Assembly (NCBI RefSeq): GCF_002887595.1
Contig: NZ_PEBU01000007.1
Coordinates: forward strand, 186,001 to 250,000
Length of the DNA: 64,000 nucleotides
From: Bowmanella denitrificans
GTDB lineage: Bacteria > Pseudomonadota > Gammaproteobacteria > Enterobacterales > Alteromonadaceae
Direction: 5' to 3'
Part shown: one piece after another, positions 54,475-64,000 of the stretch
Layout: each line of letters starts with the position of its first letter
How positions within the stretch are numbered: the stretch's first letter is position 1
Position numbers and translations under genes: made by a program
Notes under the pieces: model-generated
Databases searched by the model: none
Told to the model about the DNA's origin: nothing
What the model saw: only the letters and a program-made list of their open reading frames with translations

Positions 54475-55182
54475 ATGAGCAAACAATTTATTAAGCTTGA
54501 TCACAAGCTACAGTTCCCTCATGCCGAAGATGCACTCATCGATCCTAATGGCCTGCTCGCCCTTGGTGGAGACCTTAGCGTAGAACGACTGTTACTGGCC
54601 TACCAAAGTGGCATCTTTCCCTGGTTTAGTGAAGGCGAGCCAATTCTGTGGTGGTCACCCGACCCTCGTGGGGTGTTGGAACTGGATGGCTTTATTTGTT
54701 CAGGCAGCCTGGCCAAACTGGCCCGCAGTGGTCGTTACCAGGTCAGTTTGAACAAAGCCTTTGCGGCGGTCATAGAGCACTGCGCCAAGGTCCCCAGAGA
54801 TATCAACGGCACCTGGATCACTAAGCCAATGATACAAGCTTACACGGACTTACATCACGCAGGTTATGCGCATTCCATAGAAATATGGGAGGGCGCAGAA
54901 TTGGTCGGTGGTTTATATGGTGTAAGCATTGGCAGGGTATTCTGCGGTGAATCAATGTTTCATCTGCGCAGTAACACCTCAAAACTGGCGTTTTTCCATC
55001 TGGTCCGCTATCTAAAAACCATGGAATTTCACTTTATTGATTGTCAGTTGCAAAACCCGCACCTTGCCACCCTGGGTATACAAGAAATACCCAGGCGTCG
55101 CTTTTTGAGCAAACTACAACAGGCGGTTAGCTGCCCTGCCCCACAACATTGCTGGCAGGCTGGTGATTTGTCTTTAAGCTGA
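54475..55182 (+). CDS. aat: Leucyl/phenylalanyl-tRNA--protein transferase
   Basis: N-end-rule enzyme that adds Leu or Phe to proteins with N-terminal Lys or Arg. It has 235 residues, with typical pieces FPHAEDALIDPNGLLALGGDL, GIFPWFSEGEPILWWSPDPRGVL, GTWITKPMIQAYTDLHHAGYAHS, GLYGVSIGRVFCGESMF and FHFIDCQLQNPHLATLG. The product is read by ClpS/ClpA, encoded nearby. Confidence 0.96.
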   Translation: MSKQFIKLDHKLQFPHAEDALIDPNGLLALGGDLSVERLLLAYQSGIFPWFSEGEPILWWSPDPRGVLELDGFICSGSLAKLARSGRYQVSLNKAFAAVIEHCAKVPRDINGTWITKPMIQAYTDLHHAGYAHSIEIWEGAELVGGLYGVSIGRVFCGESMFHLRSNTSKLAFFHLVRYLKTMEFHFIDCQLQNPHLATLGIQEIPRRRFLSKLQQAVSCPAPQHCWQAGDLSLS

Positions 55183-55186
55183 ACCG

Positions 55187-55864
55187 ATGAAATTTGCCCT
55201 GACTCATCCTTTTGCCTGCAGTTATCTGCCCCATCAGTATGAGCAACTAATTGTATTAGCTGGCAATGCGGATATCACACCAAACGAATATGAAGCCCTG
55301 TTAAACGCAGGCTTCAGGCGCAGCGGCGACCATGTTTATCGACCGCACTGCCCACAATGCGCTGCCTGCCAGTCCTTGCGGATACCCGTTCAGGCATTCA
55401 GGGCCAATCGCAATCAACGACGGGTGGCAAAGGCAGGACAAGCGGTCAAACACCACCTTGCCGATACTGACCATCAAGAATATTACGCACTTTATGCCCG
55501 TTATATCAGCGCCCGGCATCAGGATGGCAGTATGTATCCGCCAAGCCAGGAGCAATATCAGCAATTTATTCGCGCTCCATGGGGCAACCCTATGTTTCTG
55601 GAGCTCAGACTAGAAGGTGAGCTAATTGCAGTGGCGGTAACAGATGTCACCAATCACGCATTATCGGCACTGTATACCTTCTTTTCCCCTGAACTCGCCA
55701 AGCTGTCATTGGGCACCCTGGCTATTCTCAGACAAATTGAACTGGCCCGTGAACTTAACAAGCAATACCTCTATTTGGGTTACCAAATCGATCAGTGCGA
55801 AAAAATGCGTTACAAAGCCAGCTTCACCCCCAATGAGAAATATATTCAGGGTGTGTGGTACTAA
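55187..55864 (+). CDS. bpt: Bacterial arginyl/leucyl-tRNA--protein transferase (Bpt)
   Basis: N-end-rule enzyme that adds Leu to N-terminal Asp or Glu (Bpt family). It has 225 residues. The paired cysteines in CPQCAACQSLRIPV near the start and YLGYQIDQCEKMRYKASFTP near the end are family signatures. Four bases separate it from aat, so the two are co-transcribed. Confidence 0.95.
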   Translation: MKFALTHPFACSYLPHQYEQLIVLAGNADITPNEYEALLNAGFRRSGDHVYRPHCPQCAACQSLRIPVQAFRANRNQRRVAKAGQAVKHHLADTDHQEYYALYARYISARHQDGSMYPPSQEQYQQFIRAPWGNPMFLELRLEGELIAVAVTDVTNHALSALYTFFSPELAKLSLGTLAILRQIELARELNKQYLYLGYQIDQCEKMRYKASFTPNEKYIQGVWY

Positions 55865-56076
55865 CAGAAAAAAATTGCAGACTGTGCTTTACACTGGCGG
55901 CATATTTGGGCAAAATCTGCGCGGCATTTCTCCGGGTATCGGGTCGACAGATGTCTGTCACTGAATCAGCGCCCGCCACAACAGCATGTTGTCCACGCGG
56001 AGGAAACAGATTTTCATCACCGCCACATTAAGTCAGGCGGCTATAAGCAGTGTTAAAACAAAGGTAATTTTTTTAG

Positions 56077-56295
<219 letters not shown>

Positions 56296-56313
56296 TTTAA
56301 AAACTCAGACAGT

Positions 56314-56340
56314 AAAAAGGCCCGCTAACGGGCCTTTTTT
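56314..56340. terminator. Bidirectional terminator between infA and clpA
   Basis: Stem GGCCCG / CGGGCC with a four-base loop, five As before and six Ts after. Confidence 0.9.
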
Positions 56341-56346
56341 CGTTTA

Positions 56347-58611
56347 TCAGGCTTCAGCCTTGGAATCACTGGTGCTGTAATCAAAGATCAGCTTGTCATC
56401 TTTAAGATCAATCTTAACACTACCGCCCTCAGACAACTCACCAAACAACAGTTGATTAGCCAGTTCCTTCTTCACATGCTCTTGCAGCACTCTGGCCATT
56501 GGCCTGGCGCCCATGGCCTTGTCGTAGCCTTTCTCAGCTAACCAGGCTCTGGCTGATGAGGTGATTTCCAAAGACACGCCTTTGGCATCAAGTTGAACCT
56601 GTAACTCAACAATAAACTTGTCTACCACTTGCAGAATTACATCTGGCTCAAGATGGTTAAACCAGATGATGCCATCAAGACGGTTTCTGAATTCCGGACT
56701 GAAGATACGGTTTATCTCGGCTAACGCATCATGGCTGTGATCCTGCTGTTTGAAGCCAATCGACTTGCGCACCGTCTCCTGCACCCCGGCATTGGTGGTC
56801 ATCACCAGCACCACATTGCGAAAATCTACTTTGCGGCCATTGTTGTCGGTCAAGGTACCATGGTCCATGACCTGTAGCAGAATGTTGTAAATATCACTGT
56901 GAGCTTTTTCTATCTCGTCCAGCAGCACCACTGAGTAAGGATGCTTGATAACGGCATCTGTGAGTAAACCACCCTGATCAAAGCCGACATAGCCAGGAGG
57001 CGCGCCGATTAAACGACTAACCGCATGCCGTTCCATATATTCGGACATATCAAAGCGCACCAGCTCAACACCCATGATCTTCGCCAGTTGCTGAGTAACT
57101 TCGGTTTTACCCACGCCGGTTGGGCCAGCAAACAGGAAATTACCTATAGGCTTACTTTCATTACCCAGGCCACTGCGCGACAGGCGAATGGCGTTGGTTA
57201 ATGTTTCGATGGCATCGTCCTGGCCGAATACCACCATTTTCAGGTTGCGGTCCAGATTTTTGAGGGTTTCCTTATCCGATGCTGACACCGATTTCTCAGG
57301 AATTCGCGCCATCTTGGCAATAATGTGTTCAATCTCTGCCACACCAATCGTTTTCTTGCGACGTGACACAGGTAATAGCCTTTGACTGGCGCCGGCTTCG
57401 TCAATCACGTCAATAGCCTTGTCGGGCAGATGGCGTTCGTTTATATACTTGGCCGACAATTCCGCCGCCGCTCGTACCGCCTTGTGGGTAAAACGCACCC
57501 CATGGTGTTCTTCGTAACGGGATTTAAGCCCCATCAGAATTTTGGTGGTGTCTTCCACACTGGGTTCAATGATGTCTATTTTCTGGAAACGTCTGGCCAG
57601 GGCACGGTCTTTCTCAAAAATCCCCTGATATTCCTGGTACGTGGTTGAGCCAATACAGCGCAATTCACCGCTGGAAAGCTTAGGTTTGAGCAGGTTGGAC
57701 GCATCCATCACACCACCAGATGCAGCGCCTGCACCAATAATGGTATGGATTTCATCGATAAACAGAATAGCGTGCTCGTCGCGCTCCAGCTCACGTAATA
57801 TAGACTTAAGCCGCTTCTCAAAGTCACCGCGATACTTAGTACCAGCCAGCAATCCACCTAAATCCAGGGAATACACGGTGGCCTGAGCAATCACCTCTGG
57901 TACTTCCTTGTTGACAATACGGTACGCCAGCCCTTCAGCTATGGCGGTTTTACCGACCCCCGCCTCACCGACCAATAAAGGATTATTCTTGCGACGACGG
58001 CATAGGATCTGAATGGTACGCTCCAGTTCCAAATCCCGACCAATAAGGGGATCCACTTTGCCGTCTTTGACCTGTACATTCAGGTTGGTGGAGTATTTCT
58101 CCAGCGTGGATGTTCCTTCTTCCACTTCTCCGCTTTCTTCTTCCCTTTCAGTCTGAGGCGGTCTTTCCTCGTCCGACTTGGACACACCGTGAGAAATGAA
58201 ATTCACCACATCCAAACGAGTCACATCGGCTTTCTTAAGAATATAAACAGCCTGAGACTCCTGCTCACTGAAAATGGCCACCAATACGTTGGCGCCCGTG
58301 ACTTCGTCTTTCCCAGACGACTGCACATGAAACACCGCACGCTGTAATACGCGCTGAAAGCCCAAAGTAGGCTGAGTTTCGCGGTCAGACTCAGGGCCAT
58401 CAAGGATAAGTGGTGTGGTGTCTTTAACAAAGTCAGTTAACTCTGCCTTGATTGTGTCAATGTTTGCCCCACAAGCCTTTAATGCTTCACGGGCCGCTTT
58501 GTTGTCGAGCAATGCCAGCAACAAATGCTCCACCGTCATAAACTCGTGACGGTGTTCGCGAGCGAAAATAAACGCTTGATTCAGTGTTTGCTCTAGATCT
58601 TTATTCAACAT
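56347..58611 (-). CDS. clpA: ATP-dependent Clp protease ATP-binding subunit ClpA
   Basis: AAA+ unfoldase that feeds ClpP. It has 754 residues: two Clp_N repeats (about 1-140), AAA domain 1 with Walker [14 protein letters not shown] (about 217), and AAA domain 2 with [13 protein letters not shown] (about 498) and the [14 protein letters not shown] Walker B. Lies 30 bases downstream of clpS, its adaptor. With aat and bpt nearby, this forms a complete N-end-rule module except ClpP, which is not here. Confidence 0.97.
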   Translation of the reverse strand: MLNKDLEQTLNQAFIFAREHRHEFMTVEHLLLALLDNKAAREALKACGANIDTIKAELTDFVKDTTPLILDGPESDRETQPTLGFQRVLQRAVFHVQSSGKDEVTGANVLVAIFSEQESQAVYILKKADVTRLDVVNFISHGVSKSDEERPPQTEREEESGEVEEGTSTLEKYSTNLNVQVKDGKVDPLIGRDLELERTIQILCRRRKNNPLLVGEAGVGKTAIAEGLAYRIVNKEVPEVIAQATVYSLDLGGLLAGTKYRGDFEKRLKSILRELERDEHAILFIDEIHTIIGAGAASGGVMDASNLLKPKLSSGELRCIGSTTYQEYQGIFEKDRALARRFQKIDIIEPSVEDTTKILMGLKSRYEEHHGVRFTHKAVRAAAELSAKYINERHLPDKAIDVIDEAGASQRLLPVSRRKKTIGVAEIEHIIAKMARIPEKSVSASDKETLKNLDRNLKMVVFGQDDAIETLTNAIRLSRSGLGNESKPIGNFLFAGPTGVGKTEVTQQLAKIMGVELVRFDMSEYMERHAVSRLIGAPPGYVGFDQGGLLTDAVIKHPYSVVLLDEIEKAHSDIYNILLQVMDHGTLTDNNGRKVDFRNVVLVMTTNAGVQETVRKSIGFKQQDHSHDALAEINRIFSPEFRNRLDGIIWFNHLEPDVILQVVDKFIVELQVQLDAKGVSLEITSSARAWLAEKGYDKAMGARPMARVLQEHVKKELANQLLFGELSEGGSVKIDLKDDKLIFDYSTSDSKAEA

Positions 58612-58641
58612 ACGCGACCCCTTACTGCTACGCCCGACTAA

Positions 58642-58956
58642 TTAAGCTTGCTCCATAGAGCACATCAATGGATGCTGATGCTTTCTGGAATACTGGTTAA
58701 CCTGCATGACCTTGGTTTCAGCAATTTCTGCGGTAAACACACCGCAAACCGCCCTGCCCTGATAATGTACGGTTAACATCAACTGATTGGCCTTGTCCGC
58801 CGACATATTGAAAAAACGCATCAATACTTCAACCACAAAGTCCATTGGCGTGTAGTCGTCATTGTTCAGCAGAACCTTGTACATGGGGGGTGGCTGCAGC
58901 TTTCGCTTGACCGCCTCCAACTGCTTGTCATGACTTATGATGCTGTCTTTGCTCAT
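58642..58956 (-). CDS. clpS: ATP-dependent Clp protease adaptor ClpS
   Basis: Adaptor that hands N-end-rule substrates to ClpA. It has 104 residues, with the N-degron pocket in [41 protein letters not shown], and the ClpA-binding face [19 protein letters not shown]. First gene of the clpS-clpA operon, divergent from cspD. Confidence 0.97.
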   Translation of the reverse strand: MSKDSIISHDKQLEAVKRKLQPPPMYKVLLNNDDYTPMDFVVEVLMRFFNMSADKANQLMLTVHYQGRAVCGVFTAEIAETKVMQVNQYSRKHQHPLMCSMEQA

Positions 58957-59030
58957 ACTTCAAATAATAGCTGCTCAATTAAAATGGTTAATGGGATTTT
59001 TGACTTTTTAGTGAAATGTTAAATTTACCC

Positions 59031-59060
59031 TTGACATATTCAGGTTAAAAAATCTACATT
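59031..59060 (+). promoter_or_regulatory. Promoter of cspD
   Basis: A perfect -35 TTGACA (59031-59036) and TACATT (59055-59060, 4 of 6) 18 bases apart. Transcription would begin near 59067, giving a leader of about 95 bases that carries two hairpins. Confidence 0.6.
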
Positions 59061-59064
59061 TTTT

Positions 59065-59124
59065 AGGTTCCCGAAAATTTTGCTGTAGGGAACCTTAATC
59101 CCTTAACTGCATTGTGGGGATTAA
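59065..59124 (+). promoter_or_regulatory. Tandem hairpins in the cspD leader
   Basis: Two perfect 8-bp inverted repeats follow each other and share one base. First AGGTTCCC (59065-59072) with GGGAACCT (59088-59095); second TTAATCCC (59095-59102) with GGGATTAA (59117-59124). No T run follows, so they are not terminators. They could be a temperature- or growth-phase-sensitive leader, or a double operator. Confidence 0.6.
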
Positions 59125-59161
59125 TTCAGGACAGTTCAAGGGCTCAAGAGGAAGCAGAAGT

Positions 59162-59380
59162 ATGGCAGTTGGCAAGGTTAAATGGTTCAACAACGCTAAA
59201 GGTTTCGGTTTTATCGTGCCGGAAGACGGCGGTGAAGATGTTTTCGCTCATTATTCCACTATCCAGATGGAGGGTTATCGCTCTCTTAAAGCTGGGCAAG
59301 AAGTGAAATTTGAGGTGCAGCAAGGTCCAAAGGGACTGCATGCAGAAAATATTGAGTTGGCCAGTGAGCCGGAAAGATAA
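59162..59380 (+). CDS. cspD: Cold-shock-like protein CspD
   Basis: Single-stranded nucleic-acid-binding cold-shock-domain protein of 72 residues. ATG 59162 is chosen over an upstream in-frame ATG (59114) because [18 protein letters not shown] is the normal start of this family. RNP1 KGFGFIV and RNP2 VFAHYST motifs are present. The place divergent from clpS identifies CspD, an inhibitor of replication made in stationary phase in E. coli, rather than a general Csp. A strong terminator follows. Confidence 0.93.
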   Translation: MAVGKVKWFNNAKGFGFIVPEDGGEDVFAHYSTIQMEGYRSLKAGQEVKFEVQQGPKGLHAENIELASEPER

Positions 59381-59397
59381 ATCCGGTTCCGGAAGAT

Positions 59398-59428
59398 AAA
59401 AAAAGCAGATACAAGTATCTGCTTTTTT
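59398..59428 (+). terminator. Terminator of cspD
   Basis: Perfect stem GCAGATAC / GTATCTGC with a two-base loop, preceded by As and followed by six Ts. Confidence 0.92.
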
Positions 59429-59459
59429 ATTTGTTGCACATTTTTGCGTTAGTTATTTT

Positions 59460-59579
59460 AGATTTAAAAAATCTGAATTATAGCTGCTGCATCTAATGCG
59501 TTGAAACTTGCTAAATAATTTTTAGTTTCAGCAGGTTATATTTTTCGCTCGCAAAAAGGTAATTTATTCCTGAATTACC
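59460..59579. repeat. AT-rich stretch with three inverted repeats
   Basis: Between the cspD and icd terminators: AGATTT/AAATCT (59460-59474), GAAACT/AGTTTC (59503-59529) and GGTAATT/AATTACC (59558-59579), all perfect. There is no ORF here. Could be an uncharacterised small RNA or just AT-rich spacer. Confidence 0.4.
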
Positions 59580-59620
59580 ATGTAGAGGGAATAGTTTGTC
59601 CTTCAGCATGCTTCCTGCAT

Positions 59621-59647
59621 AAAAAAAGCCCGGACTGCGCCGGGCTT
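59621..59647 (-). terminator. Terminator of icd
   Basis: Stem GCCCGG / CCGGGC with a six-base loop; on the minus strand it ends in seven Ts. Confidence 0.9.
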
Positions 59648-59664
59648 CGCTTGTTAACGTTTAA

Positions 59665-62222
<2,558 letters not shown>

Positions 62223-62759
62223 ATGCAAAGCCAAACTCTGCTATTTAACAAGCCCTTCGGCGTTTTATGCCAGTTTACCGACCAGGAGGGCCGTCAGACA
62301 CTCAAAGACTATATTCCAGTACCCAATGTTTATGCGGCTGGACGGTTGGATATGGACAGCGAAGGCCTGCTGGTGCTGACCGGTGATGGTAAATTGCAAC
62401 ACAAGCTGGCCAACCCTAAAAGTAAGACCAGTAAAACTTATTGGGTACAGGTAGAAGGCATTCCCAGCGACAACGATCTGCAGGCACTGCGTGATGGCGT
62501 GCAGCTTAAAGATGGTATGACGCTGCCTGCAAAGGTCAAGCTTATGGCCGAGCCACAAGTATGGCCGCGCCATCCCCCCGTGCGCTTTCGCCAGTCGATT
62601 CCGACCAGTTGGCTGTCTATCAGTATCATTGAAGGGCGGAACCGGCAAGTACGGCGTATGACAGCACATATCGGTTTCCCGACGTTGCGCTTAATTCGTT
62701 ACCGGGTCGGCAACTGGACGCTGGACGGGCTGGCCTGCGGCCAGTATCTGGAGATTTGA
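62223..62759 (+). CDS. rluE: 23S rRNA pseudouridine synthase RluE
   Basis: Pseudouridine synthase of the RsuA/RluE group, 178 residues. The catalytic Asp lies in [20 protein letters not shown] (G-R-L-D-x-D-S-E-G-L), followed by [16 protein letters not shown] and [25 protein letters not shown]. Begins directly with the catalytic domain, without an S4 domain, as expected of RluE. First of rluE-nudJ-mnmA; its stop abuts the nudJ start. Confidence 0.93.
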   Translation: MQSQTLLFNKPFGVLCQFTDQEGRQTLKDYIPVPNVYAAGRLDMDSEGLLVLTGDGKLQHKLANPKSKTSKTYWVQVEGIPSDNDLQALRDGVQLKDGMTLPAKVKLMAEPQVWPRHPPVRFRQSIPTSWLSISIIEGRNRQVRRMTAHIGFPTLRLIRYRVGNWTLDGLACGQYLEI

Positions 62760-63233
62760 ATGTTTAAACCAAATGTCACCGTTGCCTGTGTGGTGGAAGC
62801 GCAAAACCGTTTTCTATTGGTCGAGGAAGAGATTCTCGGGGAATCTGTGTTTAATCAACCCGCGGGGCATCTCGAAAAAAATGAATCCATTATCGACGCC
62901 GCACAAAGAGAGCTTTTTGAGGAGACCGGGCTAAACCTGACGCCACAGTTTTTAGTTGGCACCTATTTGTACCCTGTAGCCAGAGAAAATCTGACCTTCC
63001 TGCGCCTTTGCTTTGGCTTACGCCTTACCGAAGCCATCACAGCTCCCCCTGTAGATACGCAAATTAAAGCCTGTCATTGGTTTACTCTGGAAGACATCAT
63101 CCAGCGCCAGGCGCAACTGAGATCCCCTATGGTGCTGCGTTGTATTAAAGATTTCCGGCGGGGTCAACAGTATGACCTTGGGCAATTCCATTATCTGCCT
63201 GAGCGGTCCATAGCAGGTGCGCCAGGGATGTAA
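62760..63233 (+). CDS. nudJ: NUDIX hydrolase (NudJ-like phosphatase)
   Basis: Hydrolyses nucleoside tri- and diphosphates and the thiamine precursor HMP-PP in E. coli. It has 157 residues with a perfect Nudix box, G-x5-E-x7-R-E-L-F-E-E-T-G-L (GHLEKNESIIDAAQ, then RELFEETGL). The ATG follows the rluE stop directly, so translation is coupled. Next to mnmA as in Enterobacterales. Confidence 0.94.
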   Translation: MFKPNVTVACVVEAQNRFLLVEEEILGESVFNQPAGHLEKNESIIDAAQRELFEETGLNLTPQFLVGTYLYPVARENLTFLRLCFGLRLTEAITAPPVDTQIKACHWFTLEDIIQRQAQLRSPMVLRCIKDFRRGQQYDLGQFHYLPERSIAGAPGM

Positions 63234-63264
63234 CTCTGCTAGAATTCGCGCTCCCTGAATTTAG

Positions 63265-64000
<736 letters not shown>

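Noticed and set aside
55865-56076. Possible tRNA-Ser between bpt and infA, as the infA region of E. coli carries serW
   Set aside because: No cloverleaf with an acceptor stem, T-loop GTTCRA or CCA could be traced in these 212 bases.

Overview
The window looks like chromosomal DNA of a marine gammaproteobacterium of the Alteromonadales (Alteromonadaceae-like). The evidence is gene order and gene families: a hexR / zwf-pgl-edd-glk-eda Entner-Doudoroff locus with pykA next to hexR, the trxB-aat-bpt-infA / clpA-clpS / cspD block, a monomeric (type II) isocitrate dehydrogenase, the rluE-nudJ-mnmA run, DUF2989 and YfbV proteins, and PEP-CTERM proteins. I see no rRNA, tRNA, CRISPR array, insertion sequence, integrase or phage gene. 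Genus level cannot be settled from sequence reading alone.

Layout. (1) 0-20.6 kb is accessory and envelope material: a serine hydrolase lipoprotein, a secreted DUF4350-like protein, a cupin/GNAT pair, a four-gene cassette (hotdog thioesterase, MMPL/RND exporter, LolA-like periplasmic protein, outer-membrane barrel), a one-protein sensor-regulator (7TMR-DISM, histidine kinase, receiver, AraC HTH), a stand-alone ketoacyl-ACP synthase III, two PEP-CTERM proteins, an SBP_bac_3-like periplasmic protein, a probably Fur-controlled small exported protein, a two-lobed aspartyl protease with a PDZ domain, and two decayed genes. (2) 20.7-42.3 kb is a dense sugar-metabolism region: two GAPDHs, gnd, glgX-glgB-malQ, gap, hexose-6-P mutarotase, the zwf-pgl-edd-glk-eda operon, hexR and pykA. 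(3) 42.3-51.7 kb holds ilvE, a TesB-like thioesterase, an NTE-like patatin with two cyclic-nucleotide domains, a CNNM transporter, an S9 peptidase, a small unknown protein, yfbV and a GNAT/C39-peptidase fusion. (4) 52-64 kb is conserved housekeeping: an RLAN-type ATP-grasp ligase, trxB, aat, bpt, infA, clpA, clpS, cspD, icd, rluE, nudJ and the 5' part of mnmA, which runs off the window.

How it works together. Glycogen and maltodextrins (MalQ, GlgB, GlgX) and glucose (mutarotase, Glk) feed glucose-6-phosphate into Zwf and Pgl. From there carbon goes either through Edd/Eda (Entner-Doudoroff) or Gnd (pentose phosphate), then through GAPDH and PykA. HexR, encoded divergently from zwf, probably coordinates this: exact matches to its 15-bp palindrome lie between zwf and hexR and upstream of pykA, and two weaker matches lie upstream of gap. 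The N-end-rule factors Aat and Bpt sit beside their executors ClpS and ClpA, the usual gammaproteobacterial arrangement.

Most interesting non-textbook items: the divergent pair of a GNAT-C39 peptidase fusion and an RLAN/ATP-grasp ligase; the thioesterase/RND/LolA-like/barrel cassette; two back-to-back perfect 8-bp hairpins in the cspD leader; a Fur-box promoter on a DUF6746-like gene; an exact FNR-type palindrome upstream of icd; and a nested inverted repeat between malQ and gap.
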